Assembly: GCF_030056655.1 (NCBI RefSeq) | Contig: NZ_JASHIE010000002.1 | Coordinates: forward strand, 453,418 to 517,417 | From: Flectobacillus rivi | Lineage (GTDB): Bacteria; Bacteroidota; Bacteroidia; Cytophagales; Spirosomataceae | DNA: 64,000 nucleotides | Reading direction: 5' to 3' | In this document: in pieces, positions 8,782-17,903 of the stretch | Layout: each line of letters starts with the position of its first letter | How positions within the stretch are numbered: position 1 is the first letter of the stretch | The notes under the pieces: generated by a model | Seen by the model: the letters and a program-made list of their open reading frames with translations, nothing else | The model's database searches: none | Told to the model about the DNA's origin: nothing | Position numbers and translations under genes: made by a program

Positions 8782-10290
8782 CTATTTGATCAATTTTAGT
8801 TTACGTAAAATACCCATCACCGTTTTGTTGGCATCTTCGGATATTTTGAAATACAATACGCCTCCTCCAAATACAGCACAAATCAATAAAGAACGTACTG
8901 CTACTGTCATCATTATTCCTACCAATCCAGACCCTAAAGTAGGAATAAGCGTTGCCAAGAAATAGGTCAATATAAACAACCCTAAAACTTTTACAGTCGC
9001 CGAAGTAAATGGTTGAAGTTTGAGTTTAAAAAGAATAAAGAAATACTTGGTGGCATTATAAACCACTACCGAAGTTAGCGCTGCCAGTGCTGCGCCATTG
9101 AAGCTATAAATGGGTATTAAAATCAAATTTGTTACGATAATCAATACTGCCAACAACACGTAAAAAGCTAAATCATAACGGTAATATTTCGAATTGATTA
9201 ATATCTCCGAGTTGAGCCCAGTAGCCATATCAATCACCTTGCTCATACCAAAGAAAAACACCACCCAACGACCTTGCGAATAAATATCTGCTTTGGGTAA
9301 AAGTTGGAAAATTTCGTCTACGTTACACCAAATTCCAAGAAATAAAAAACCTCCTACAATGAATAAAACTAGTGAAGATTTTCGGTAAATTTCTTCAATA
9401 TGTGCCATATCATTTTTCTGCCAAGACTCTGCCAATAGTGGCAAACTGATAGAGGCAATGGCATTTCGTGGAATGGCAATCACAAGGGCTATTCTAGATG
9501 CAATATCAAAAATAGCCGTAGTATTTAACCCTCCGTCGTAGGCAGGCAACATGATTTTTTCAACATGTTGAATCAGCGTGAAACTAGCTCCTGCCAACAA
9601 TACCCATAAGCCATATTGGTACATTTCCTTGAATAAGGGACTCCTATAGATGTTCCAATCAATGGTCAAGTAGAGCTTTCCTAGTATTTTGATATAAGCA
9701 AACAAGGCAATAATACCTAGTATATAGGTTACTACGGTAATACCAATTAATTGTTCGAAGGATATATATCCTAATCCAAAAAGAATCACTAATAATCCAT
9801 TAGATAGACGAAGCCCTAACTCCCGAATAATGGCAGGAACTACTATACGCAAATGCACCTTTGCATAAGCTTCCAATACAGAAATATAAGCAATACAAAA
9901 AGTCAGCGGCAGCATATAATAGTAATACTGACTCAGTAGTGGCGACTTACTTTCGTAAATTCCATTAAACACCGATTGTAAAGAAAGATATAGAATTGCG
10001 AAGATTCCTAAACCAACCAATGGAGTTACCAATAAAAAACCTAAAAAGCCATTATGTCGTTTTTCATCATCAGCAAAACGATTGAAATAACGTGTAGCAA
10101 TATGCGGCACCCCAATTTGGGCAAATGAAGCAAAAACGGTTGTAAAGCTGACCATAGCCGAAGCATACAGACCAAACTGTTCTTGCGTCAAAAATTTATT
10201 GTAAATAACAAGGACGTTCAATACCCCCACTGCCGTTCCTACATAAGTAACGATTGAACTTTTTAATCCTTGACGAATAATAATGCCCAT
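8782..10290 (-). CDS. Polysaccharide flippase (Wzx-like, MATE/MVF superfamily)
   Basis: The 502-residue protein has about 14 hydrophobic helices and the usual polysaccharide-exporter start (GLKSSIVTYVGTAVGVLNVL) with YNKFLTQEQFGLYA. The length fits Wzx/RfbX proteins, which flip undecaprenyl-linked glycans across the inner membrane. The flanking glycosyltransferase and methyltransferase genes agree with that role. No polymerase (Wzy) gene is visible in this stretch, so the cluster is either incomplete here or continues elsewhere. Confidence 0.9.
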   Translation of the reverse strand: MGIIIRQGLKSSIVTYVGTAVGVLNVLVIYNKFLTQEQFGLYASAMVSFTTVFASFAQIGVPHIATRYFNRFADDEKRHNGFLGFLLVTPLVGLGIFAILYLSLQSVFNGIYESKSPLLSQYYYYMLPLTFCIAYISVLEAYAKVHLRIVVPAIIRELGLRLSNGLLVILFGLGYISFEQLIGITVVTYILGIIALFAYIKILGKLYLTIDWNIYRSPLFKEMYQYGLWVLLAGASFTLIQHVEKIMLPAYDGGLNTTAIFDIASRIALVIAIPRNAIASISLPLLAESWQKNDMAHIEEIYRKSSLVLFIVGGFLFLGIWCNVDEIFQLLPKADIYSQGRWVVFFFGMSKVIDMATGLNSEILINSKYYRYDLAFYVLLAVLIIVTNLILIPIYSFNGAALAALTSVVVYNATKYFFILFKLKLQPFTSATVKVLGLFILTYFLATLIPTLGSGLVGIMMTVAVRSLLICAVFGGGVLYFKISEDANKTVMGILRKLKLIK

Positions 10291-10448
10291 AATTTATTGA
10301 GTGATTTAGCGAGTTGGTTATCGAGCGATCAAATATTTATCCATAAAATGCTAGTTATCAATATATTTAATCACTTTTACCGCTCTTAAACTTCTTTACA
10401 AAACGACCAAATTGGAATTAAAACTTCCTAATTGTATTTCTTTAGCTA

Positions 10449-11180
10449 TTAACTTTTTATTGCAATACGACCTGTATAATCGATACGGTTTAACAACAAT
10501 GAGCCGTTGAAATACTCATCAACTGCACGCTTACATCCTTCCCAGTGACCATAATCATCAATGACTAAAACCCCCTTTTGAATTAATAAAGGATATAAAT
10601 ATTTCAACTCGTGAGCCGTTGACTCGTACCAGTCAGTATCCAAACGCAACAAAGCAATCGGTGCATCAGGCATCGTAGCAGGGATAGTATCTTCTACTTT
10701 TCCTTTTACAAAATGTACCAAATCTTGAGGATATCCCGTTGATCGCATATTAGTTTGCACATCATTAAGATCCGCCAAGCACCACACAGAATTCTCTTTA
10801 TTTTCGACATTTTGATCCATCAATTCCTTGGCTTGTCCACCACGAAAATCTACGTCATCAGCTGTTGGCTCAGACATTCCTTCGTAGGTATCATACAAGT
10901 AAAGCTTACGATTAGTGACGCCTAGTTCTTTTAAAGTTAGGGCAATCATCATTGAGCTTCCGCCTCTCCAAACACCACATTCCACAAAACTCCCTGCAAT
11001 ATTATTTTTGACTATATATGTAACAGCATTATATAGTGCGTACATACGCTCGACGCTAGTCATCGTGTAGGGACGACACGCCTTTAAGATTTTCAAAAAT
11101 GTTGGATCGTTGATAAAATCTTCCTCTTTTTGCACTTTGGCAATCTTATAGCCAAACGGTTTTAATAATTTGCTAATCAT
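10449..11180 (-). CDS. TylF/MycF-type O-methyltransferase
   Basis: The 243-residue protein shows FVECGVWRGGSSMMIALTL as its SAM-binding motif I (near residue 64). It has LYLYDTYEGMSEPT after the next strand and IALLRLDTDWYEST with LVIDDYGHWEGCKRAV, the metal- and substrate-binding region typical of macrocin O-methyltransferase relatives. In polysaccharide clusters these enzymes methylate sugar hydroxyls. It lies between the two glycosyltransferase segments of the minus-strand cluster. Confidence 0.9.
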   Translation of the reverse strand: MISKLLKPFGYKIAKVQKEEDFINDPTFLKILKACRPYTMTSVERMYALYNAVTYIVKNNIAGSFVECGVWRGGSSMMIALTLKELGVTNRKLYLYDTYEGMSEPTADDVDFRGGQAKELMDQNVENKENSVWCLADLNDVQTNMRSTGYPQDLVHFVKGKVEDTIPATMPDAPIALLRLDTDWYESTAHELKYLYPLLIQKGVLVIDDYGHWEGCKRAVDEYFNGSLLLNRIDYTGRIAIKS

Positions 11181-11271
11181 AAATTTATTGGAGTAAACGG
11201 AAATGGATTGTGAGCTTCGTAACTCAGAAATTATGTAAATCTAATCGAATCTATTTTGTCTATTTTGAAAA

Positions 11272-11301
11272 TAGCCGCCAGATGATTTATCATGGCGGCT
11301 A
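11272..11301 (-). terminator. Hairpin between two polysaccharide genes
   Basis: A 9-bp perfect stem (tagccgcca / tggcggcta) with a 12-base loop lies between the GT4 gene at 11375 and the methyltransferase gene. On the minus strand it is followed by attttcaaaat, a weak T-rich tail. It may terminate or attenuate read-through inside the cluster. Confidence 0.55.
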
Positions 11302-11374
11302 CATACCTACATAAAGCCCACAAAAATAGACAATCTAATCTTAAAATGCTACATTCTAAACCTTAGTAAAAATA

Positions 11375-12475
11375 TCATTTTTCTAATATCTCTCTCAGCG
11401 TATCAACTCTTTTCGACATTTCGTAATAATCCTCCATGTGTTGACGAGCACTTCTTCCCATTTGTCCACAGAGTTCTGGATTATTTATCAATAGGGTCAT
11501 ATACTTGGCCATTTCCTCCCAATCTCCTTCATTCACTAGAAAACCTGTTTTTTTGTGAACCACAGCATCTTTGATACCTGCATGATAAGTACTTACAATC
11601 GGTAATCCAACTGCAGAAGCTTCTAATATAGATACTGGTGTTCCTTCCGAATCTCCATTTGGCGCAAACATAGAATGTTGCACAAAAACTCTTGCGGTTT
11701 TCAGTAAATCAATAATTTCTGCGGGTCTTTTAACACCTAATAATTCTACCTGAGATTCAATTCCTAACTCTTTTACCAGTGCTTTTGCCTCTTCCCAAAG
11801 CTCGCCTTCACCGATCATTTTTAGTTTAGCATCTGGTACTGTTTGTAATACCTTGTGAAAAGCCCTTATGGTTGAAAAAGGCGATTTTTTAGCCGTAAAT
11901 CTACCAACTGCCATGAATATCTTATCGCTGTTTTCTGGTGTACCCAAGGTAAACAAGCTTGTATTAACAAAACAAGAGTTGAAGATAACCTTATCAGGGT
12001 CTGCTCCAAACTCGATAAGCTTATTTCTCATGTCCCTCGAAACAGCAATAATTCCTTTTACCGTCTTGAACATCTTCTGGTAGGTAGGCAAATACTTGTC
12101 TAAGGTAGCTTTGTCGTTTGCGTCAAATCCATGAAAATGAACCACCAATCCAACATTAGCCTTTACACAAGCATCGTTAATTGTTGCCCCCATTGGACCA
12201 TATTGAGCCAAGACAACATCTATGTTGTTTTTGGTCAAATATCTGGCTAAGAAAAACGTATAAATCTTATGATAGAGACTAGGTAATACATTTCTCAAAC
12301 CTCCTCGTACATAAAGAATATTGAAAGGAAAAGGCAGAAAGGATACATCGTTTTTATCAAGAGACGGATACCACCCCTCGTAAATCGTGATTTTAGGTTG
12401 CAGTTGTTCTATTTGATCATGAATAAAAGTTTCACTGAATCGAAACTTATTAGGGTATGCAAAGCAAAGGTTCAT
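11375..12475 (-). CDS. Glycosyltransferase family 4 protein (WcaL/AmsK-like)
   Basis: This 366-residue GT-B protein begins MNLCFAYPNKFRFSETFIHDQI, as is common in the colanic-acid WcaL-like group. The mid-section VVHFHGFDAND resembles the acceptor-domain HFHG motif. The C-terminal domain has MAVGRFTAKKSPFSTIRAF, KMIGEGELWEEAKAL and DSEGTPVSILEASAVGLPIV, with the EGTP...E pattern that binds the sugar nucleotide. It belongs to the same surface-glycan cluster. Specificity is unknown. Confidence 0.92.
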   Translation of the reverse strand: MNLCFAYPNKFRFSETFIHDQIEQLQPKITIYEGWYPSLDKNDVSFLPFPFNILYVRGGLRNVLPSLYHKIYTFFLARYLTKNNIDVVLAQYGPMGATINDACVKANVGLVVHFHGFDANDKATLDKYLPTYQKMFKTVKGIIAVSRDMRNKLIEFGADPDKVIFNSCFVNTSLFTLGTPENSDKIFMAVGRFTAKKSPFSTIRAFHKVLQTVPDAKLKMIGEGELWEEAKALVKELGIESQVELLGVKRPAEIIDLLKTARVFVQHSMFAPNGDSEGTPVSILEASAVGLPIVSTYHAGIKDAVVHKKTGFLVNEGDWEEMAKYMTLLINNPELCGQMGRSARQHMEDYYEMSKRVDTLREILEK

Positions 12476-12504
12476 TATCTATCGGCTATTAAAAATGTAC
12501 ACTC

Positions 12505-12719
12505 GAAACATGAGTCATCCCTAATTTAGTGATTGAGCGGATGAGTGATTATATTACAATTTATATTCTAGTAGTAGAGACGCAATGATTGCGTCTTAAG
12601 CCAAGTTATATCTAGCATAGTAGCATCAAAAAAGCGATCGAAAACTATTTTTCGACCGCTTTTTTGATGAAAATTTGGAGAATAACCCTAATCTTAAAAT
12701 TCGGGATGACTCATGTTTC
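12505..12719. repeat. Dispersed repeat family A, copy 1 (MITE-like with internal terminator)
   Basis: It fills most of the 394-base gap between the GT4 gene and the LamG remnant. Outer 23-bp inverted ends (gaaacatgagtcatcccta.. at 12505 and its complement ending at 12719) match at 22 of 23 positions. Inside are a small stem (agacgcaa/ttgcgtct) and a 20-bp stem at 12625-12644 / 12649-12668 with A- and T-runs on both sides, the form of a bidirectional intrinsic terminator. Copies 2, 3 and 4 lie near 18747, 28277 and 63444. The rest of the gap (12720-12869) shows nothing recognisable. Confidence 0.8.
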
Positions 12720-12869
12720 ATATTAGTCGTATTAAATCTTGATTTTGAATCTCTTTTATCAATTTAGTAAGTATTAAAAAGGCTAGACTAACAATATGCC
12801 TGAAGTGCTTTTTGATAGTACTTATCTGTCTTATAACTGATATATGATTAACTAATAACTTCTTTCTAC

Positions 12870-13564
12870 TTAGTTTGAAGAAAGTTGACTTATTTCTTCA
12901 GTTGACAAGGCTCTTTCAAAAACTTTCACTTCATCAATCGTGCCTATAAAGCCCTGTCCAGTATGTCTATTCCCAATATAAAATCTTTGTGTTCCGTAGC
13001 CATATCCAGCAGATTTTCCCTCTACGGCCAAACTACCAATTTGCTTTCCATCGATATATGCCTTAAAGTTCTGACCATCACGAGTAAAAGCTAAATGCAC
13101 CCACTTTTTGGCAACCATTGACGACAAGGCATTGGGGCTTAGGACTAAATTACTACCATCCTCATTATAGCTGGTCAGAGCCATCCCGATACCTCATAAT
13201 AATTGTTGGCTACATTAATAAGTTGATCTCCTCCCGAAGAGCCGATAGACATTGCTGTCCTAATTGTCCCCTCAGTTGGAATAGATTCAAGCATAGCCCA
13301 TAAGGACACGGTAAAATCATTTTTGATAGCAGGCTTTGGAAATTCAATATAAGAGTTTCCATCAAAATAATAGGCACTATTGATATTGCCATTTTTATCA
13401 TCTGTTAGCCTTGCACGATAAATACTTATTGCACTATTGGTTCCTTTAGAATCATTCGTATTTCCATTAAATGAATAATATGAAATAAAATCTTTGGGAG
13501 TTGGGTCAGTTTTTTTACATCCTAAAAATAACAGCAACAATAAAATATAGTAAATAAATTTCAT
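12870..13564 (-). pseudogene. LamG/concanavalin-like lipoprotein, split by a frameshift
   Basis: The first part (13564 to 13175) starts with a lipoprotein signal, MKFIYYILLLLLFLGC, whose lipobox cysteine is residue 16. It continues into a LamG fold (YYSFNGNTNDSKG, AYYFDGNSYIEFP, FTVSLWAML). The second part (13184 to 12870), in another frame, supplies the rest of the same fold (WVHLAFTRDGQNFKAYIDGK, FIGTIDEVKVFERALS). The frames meet around 13184, where one missing base would join EVSG to MALTSYNEDG. It would be an outer-membrane-anchored carbohydrate- or protein-binding lipoprotein. A sequencing error cannot be excluded, since no homopolymer explains the shift. Confidence 0.8.
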
Positions 13565-13626
13565 GAACGAGAATACAATTTAATCTCAGAGAAAAGCAAA
13601 ATTATGAAACCTAAACAATATGAAGA

Positions 13627-14346
13627 CTATCTTTTCTTCGCCACCAACACATACGTACAAGCATCTTTATCGATGGTATCTTGTGCTGTAATTTTATCAA
13701 AAAAGATAATTTGTGGTTGCATAATGATCGCTAAAATAGGACGAAGAAACTTGGGAAGTTTGAACAACAATCCATCCTGAAACAATTGTAATCCCATCGC
13801 AGCGCGCCCAATAATACCTTTAAAATAAACGACTTCAAAGCCTTCATCTTCTACAACTTTGCGCAGACCTGTCGACGTCCAACGCCAAAAATCTGTTGGG
13901 TCTGGATGAAACATCCAATAGCCATGTGTACTCAAAATTAATAGTCCGTCATTTTTCAATACACGATGTGCCTCCTGTAAATACTGTTTAGGATCCACAA
14001 CATGCTCAAGCACTTGGGTCGAAAGTACAACATCAAGCTTCTCGGCATCGAGCTGGATAGCGCCAGTTGGTGCAATATGAATATCAGCAATCGGGTTTAA
14101 TTCAAGGTCGATACCCAAATATTGGGCTACGAAAGGAGCTACGATTGGCTCATAAGGCTTGTTGCCACAGCCGTAATCTGCAAGGGTAAGTTTTTGAGGA
14201 CTTTTTGCCAAAAACAACTGCACAACCTCTTCTATTTGTGCACGCAATTTTCGTAAGTAATAATAACGAGCGGCCATTCGCCCAAATAATGAGGGATACA
14301 GTCTTTCTATACCAGCTTCTCTTTCAGTCATCATGATTGGTTTCAA
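13627..14346 (-). CDS. Class I SAM-dependent methyltransferase (Methyltransf_11 type)
   Basis: The 239-residue protein has motif I LADYGCGNKPYEP (near residue 56), an acidic strand-2 end (YLGIDLELNP), VVLSTQVLEHVVDPKQYL and HRVLKNDGLLILSTHG, all classic for Methyltransf_11. It is the most upstream gene of the minus-strand glycan cluster and probably modifies a glycan or lipid component. The substrate is not evident. MKPIMMTEREAG offers several in-frame ATGs, and I kept the first. Confidence 0.85.
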   Translation of the reverse strand: MKPIMMTEREAGIERLYPSLFGRMAARYYYLRKLRAQIEEVVQLFLAKSPQKLTLADYGCGNKPYEPIVAPFVAQYLGIDLELNPIADIHIAPTGAIQLDAEKLDVVLSTQVLEHVVDPKQYLQEAHRVLKNDGLLILSTHGYWMFHPDPTDFWRWTSTGLRKVVEDEGFEVVYFKGIIGRAAMGLQLFQDGLLFKLPKFLRPILAIIMQPQIIFFDKITAQDTIDKDACTYVLVAKKR

Positions 14347-14511
14347 AACTCATTGGATAGGGTTTTCTTTCAAAATTTACCTTTCTCTCAACAAGTATAA
14401 AAATCGCTTAGTCTATGTTGGTGATTAGATGTTTATCAAAGTCAGAAACGTTGTACTCCTGCCTTTTGTAACAATTCACAAAGCTACTAAATTTTACTGT
14501 TTTAAAAGCAA

Positions 14512-14538
14512 AAAGCTCCCAGCAGAACTGAGAGCTTT
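14512..14538 (-). terminator. Terminator of the TPR protein gene
   Basis: The stem aaagctccca / tgagagcttt (9 of 10 pairs) has a 7-base loop. On the minus strand it is followed by ttgcttttaaaac. It lies about 40 bases downstream of the stop codon of the gene that ends at 14579. Confidence 0.65.
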
Positions 14539-14578
14539 GACATTTGCACAAATGATATTTAAAACTGAGTTGATTCTT

Positions 14579-15688
14579 TTACTTCAAAAATGCCTTTGCC
14601 TCGGCTGTAGTTGATTTATACTCTGCTATTTTCAAACACTTTTTTACATACTCTTTAGCTTTATCCTGATTCCCTTTTCGACGTTCTATTTTTGCCAAAC
14701 TCAAATAAGCTAAGGCATGATAATCTTTCGTAAATCGCTCATCATAAGGCATTTTAACGCCTTTCAATAAATATGCTTCTGCTTGGTCGTCTTTATGCTG
14801 TCTTTCTAATTGAATTCCTTTAAAGATCGATGCTGCACATTGGAACATAATTCCTTTTTGTTTTTGAAGCTTAGCTACATAATCATCAGCCTCCTCAAAC
14901 TTGTTGAGAGCTGTCAAGATTTCAGCTCTTTGCATTTGATACAGTAAGTTATCTGGAAATTTTTCTATCAACATCGAATTATAATGCAATGCTTTGGCTG
15001 GCGTGCCTTCGTACTTCATATATACATAACCCGCGTAAAAAGTCGCTTCATTTTTCACAAAAATAGTTTTGCGTGTCGCCAAGTCTAATTGCTGTAGCCC
15101 TAACTTTTTATTTCCATCTGCAAAAAAGAACATGAAAGGCTTAATCAAAGCATGAGTTTCAGGATATTCAACACGATAGTAGTTGTAGATACCCGAAGAG
15201 AACAAAAACTCTGGTTGTTTTTCTGTCCATTCTAGGCCTTTTTTCAAATAACTATAGGCTTTTTTGGCAACCCCAACAGCCTTCATAAATTCCTGATTAT
15301 CGGCATCATAAGCCGCTATATAACCTAAGGTAGCTAATTCAAAAAAGTTGGCTTCTATATCATCTTCATCCTTGTCGAGCATTGCTTCTGCCAAAGTACG
15401 ACTCTGAATCAGGTAGTTTAAATACACTTTTTGCTGAGCAGGATAATCTTTCAATGGAAAATATTGAAGTTCGGTTTGCAGTGCCATTAAGGTATAAGAA
15501 ACAGGATGACTAGGATAACGAGCTCTAATTTTCTGGAAGATTTCTGTTGATTCTTTAAAATCATAAGAATACATTTTTTCTAAACCTGCCTGAATTTGGT
15601 GACGAACATTAGTATCGTTTAAAATTTGAGCTTTTGAGATGTTGAAAGAGATGCTTAAGAGTAAAAGCAATGTGATAAATTTCTTCAT
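14579..15688 (-). CDS. Exported TPR-repeat protein of unknown function
   Basis: This 369-residue protein has an N-terminal signal peptide (MKKFITLLLLLSISFNISKAQ). The body is helical, with TPR-like pairs such as ESTEIFQKIRARYPSHPVSY, KALHYNSMLIEKFPDNLLYQ and YLSLAKIERRKGNQDKAKEY. It probably acts as a periplasmic scaffold. No enzyme motif is seen. It is transcribed alone, with a terminator behind it and a divergent region before the M16 peptidase gene. Confidence 0.8.
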   Translation of the reverse strand: MKKFITLLLLLSISFNISKAQILNDTNVRHQIQAGLEKMYSYDFKESTEIFQKIRARYPSHPVSYTLMALQTELQYFPLKDYPAQQKVYLNYLIQSRTLAEAMLDKDEDDIEANFFELATLGYIAAYDADNQEFMKAVGVAKKAYSYLKKGLEWTEKQPEFLFSSGIYNYYRVEYPETHALIKPFMFFFADGNKKLGLQQLDLATRKTIFVKNEATFYAGYVYMKYEGTPAKALHYNSMLIEKFPDNLLYQMQRAEILTALNKFEEADDYVAKLQKQKGIMFQCAASIFKGIQLERQHKDDQAEAYLLKGVKMPYDERFTKDYHALAYLSLAKIERRKGNQDKAKEYVKKCLKIAEYKSTTAEAKAFLK

Positions 15689-15792
15689 AAGTTTTTGGTT
15701 GCGTATTGATGCAAGTAATCAATCTATACTACGACGATAAGGTTAGCAATATATGTGGTAAAGTCTTTTAATACAAATCAAACCGATTTATG

Positions 15793-15800
15793 TACATTTG
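15793..15800 (+). promoter_or_regulatory. Candidate -7 box before the M16 peptidase gene
   Basis: TACATTTG matches the Bacteroidota TAnnTTTG -7 consensus and lies about 138 bases before the peptidase ATG. No clear TTTG -33 box is found at 19-21 bases upstream, so the call is tentative. Confidence 0.4.
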
Positions 15801-15937
15801 CGTTTACTATTCAATTAAGCCACGGCAATTTGCTTTGAGTCTTAAAAGATTGTTTTGTCTTTATTTTCGACCAGACCCTTGTTCGTCAAACCACAGAGAG
15901 AACCACAAGACTTGGGTTATACTCATACTCGGCATAT

Positions 15938-17176
15938 ATGATAAGCTACTCACATTTTATACTGAACAACGGACTTAAAGTTTACGTTCACGAAGATCAT
16001 TCTACTCCCATTGCAGCAGTAAATATTTTATATAATGTTGGCTCGCGCGATGAAGACGAAAGCAAAACGGGCTTTGCTCACTTGTTTGAACACTTAATGT
16101 TTGGTGGCTCCAAAAACATTGCGAGTTATGATACCCCACTACAACGTGTGGGTGGCGAAAATAACGCTTTTACTTCGCCAGATATTACCAATTATTATAT
16201 CACCCTTCCGTCGGTGAACCTTGAAACGGCTTTTTGGCTCGAATCAGACCGTATGCTTTCGCTTTCGTTTGATCCAAAAGTGTTGGAAGTGCAACAAAAA
16301 GTAGTAATTGAAGAGTTCAAACAACGTTATTTGAATCAGCCTTATGGTGATGTTTGGCTCAAGCTTCGTCCTTTGGCATACACTACTCACCCGTACCGTT
16401 GGGCTACGATTGGAAAAGAAATCTCTCACATCGAAAACGCAACGATGGACGATGTACGGGAGTTTTTCTACAAACATTATTTGCCCAATAATGCCGTAAT
16501 GGTAGTGGCAGGAAATGTGACCTTGGAACAAGTAAAACAATTAGCTAAAAAATGGTTTGAGCCTATTCCGGCAGGTAATGTAACACCAAGAAACTTGCCT
16601 CAGGAACCACGTCAAATGGCAGCTCGTTTTTTAGAAACAAATGCCAAAGTACCTCTAGATGCTGTTTACAAAGTATTCCATACTCCAGCGAGATATGCGG
16701 ATAATTTTAATGCAATAGATTTGGCAAGTGATATTTTGGGACGTAGTAAATCATCAAGATTATACAATAAACTGGTGAAAGAAAACCCACTTTTCAACTC
16801 TGTGAATGCCTACGTTACGGCATCGCTCGACCCTGGGCTACTTGTTATTCAAGGTAATCTTAATAACGATGTAAGCATCGAAGAAGGTGATGCGGCTATT
16901 CAAGAAGTGCTGAACGAATTTTTATCTCAGCCAATTGATGAAGAAGAATTGACGAAGGTAAAAAATCAGGCTGAATCAACGTTGGTTTTCTCAGAAGTAG
17001 AACTTCTGAACCGTGCTATGAATCTAGCTGTGGCAGCCAATGCTGGCGATCCTGAGTCGGTCAATCAAGAAACAGAAAAAATTCAGGCTGTTAACGCGGA
17101 ACAGTTATCGACATCAATCAAAGATGTTTTAAGACCCGAAAACTGTTCAACCTTATACTATCGCTCAGAAGCATAA
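15938..17176 (+). CDS. M16-family zinc metallopeptidase
   Basis: This 412-residue protein contains the inverted zinc motif HLFEH (H48, E51, H52), and EEFKQRYLNQPYG follows about 75 residues on, as in active M16 subunits. The second M16 domain (PLDAVYKVFHTPARYADNFNAIDLASDIL) completes the clam-shell. There is no signal peptide, so it is probably cytoplasmic or processed by another route. Many bacteria carry an active/inactive M16 pair in tandem, but here no second M16 gene follows; ispF is next. Confidence 0.92.
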   Translation: MISYSHFILNNGLKVYVHEDHSTPIAAVNILYNVGSRDEDESKTGFAHLFEHLMFGGSKNIASYDTPLQRVGGENNAFTSPDITNYYITLPSVNLETAFWLESDRMLSLSFDPKVLEVQQKVVIEEFKQRYLNQPYGDVWLKLRPLAYTTHPYRWATIGKEISHIENATMDDVREFFYKHYLPNNAVMVVAGNVTLEQVKQLAKKWFEPIPAGNVTPRNLPQEPRQMAARFLETNAKVPLDAVYKVFHTPARYADNFNAIDLASDILGRSKSSRLYNKLVKENPLFNSVNAYVTASLDPGLLVIQGNLNNDVSIEEGDAAIQEVLNEFLSQPIDEEELTKVKNQAESTLVFSEVELLNRAMNLAVAANAGDPESVNQETEKIQAVNAEQLSTSIKDVLRPENCSTLYYRSEA

Positions 17177-17194
17177 ATATTACATTTAGGTAAT

Positions 17195-17236
17195 GAGAGC
17201 TAAACGCTAATGGATAAAGCTCTCGTTGCTTTTTTC
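17195..17236 (+). terminator. Weak terminator after the M16 peptidase gene
   Basis: The stem gagagct / agctctc has a long loop and is followed by gttgcttttttc. It lies between the peptidase and ispF. Confidence 0.5.
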
Positions 17237-17250
17237 TTAAATATTAAAAC

Positions 17251-17727
17251 ATGAAAATCAGAGTAGGACAAGGATATGATGTTCACCGCCTTGAAGAAGG
17301 TCGTGATTTTTGGTTGGGAGGTATCAAAGTTCCTCACACACACGGAGCAGTCGGACACTCAGATGCAGACATTGCCTGTCATGTGATTTGTGATGCCCTG
17401 CTAGGAGCTGCCAATATGCGTAATATCGGGTATCATTTTTCGGATAAAGACCCACAATGGAAAGGCGTTGATTCTAAAATCTTATTGGCACGAGTGATGG
17501 AAATGATTCGTGAGGCAGGTTGGGAAGTCAACAATATTGATGTAACAATTATTTTACAAGTACCAAAGTTAAACCCTCATATTCCAGAAATGAAACGAGT
17601 GTTAGCTGAGGTAATGAAGATTGACGAGGAAGACCTTTCTATCAAAGCCACCACTTCTGAACATATTGGCTTTGTAGGGCGTGGCGAAGGAATTGCAGCG
17701 CAATGTGTAGCCTTGATTACGAAGTAG
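17251..17727 (+). CDS. ispF: 2-C-methyl-D-erythritol 2,4-cyclodiphosphate synthase
   Basis: The 158-residue length is exactly typical. GYDVHRL holds the metal ligands Asp and His near residues 8-10. GHSDADIACHVICDALLGAA supplies the third ligand. IGYHFSDKDPQWKGVDS and the C-terminal ATTSEHIGFVGRGEGIAAQC are hallmark segments. It converts CDP-ME 2-phosphate to the cyclic diphosphate in the non-mevalonate isoprenoid pathway, acting as a cytoplasmic trimer. The next gene is dapF, with a repeat copy between them. Confidence 0.97.
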   Translation: MKIRVGQGYDVHRLEEGRDFWLGGIKVPHTHGAVGHSDADIACHVICDALLGAANMRNIGYHFSDKDPQWKGVDSKILLARVMEMIREAGWEVNNIDVTIILQVPKLNPHIPEMKRVLAEVMKIDEEDLSIKATTSEHIGFVGRGEGIAAQCVALITK

Positions 17728-17754
17728 TTGTGAATTAGGAGTGTATGCAGTATC

Positions 17755-17860
17755 TATTTCGGATATCGGATGTTGGATTTCGGAAGTGTAAGCTTATATG
17801 TTTTAAAAAAAACGAAGGTCTTTTTCTTTATTTCCGAAATCAGAAATCCCAAATCTCTGA
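17755..17860. repeat. Dispersed repeat family B, copy 1
   Basis: The left arm, tttcggatatcggatgttgg followed by atttcggaag, and the right arm, atttccgaaatcagaaatcc, are partly complementary. They match copies at 23400, 25950, 36640 and 61520, here in the opposite orientation. The element separates ispF from dapF. In-frame codons through it would add a spurious 53-residue extension to DapF. Confidence 0.75.
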
Positions 17861-17903
17861 ACCCTTATCTCTTAAAATATTGTTAACTAAAAAACTATTT
17901 CTC

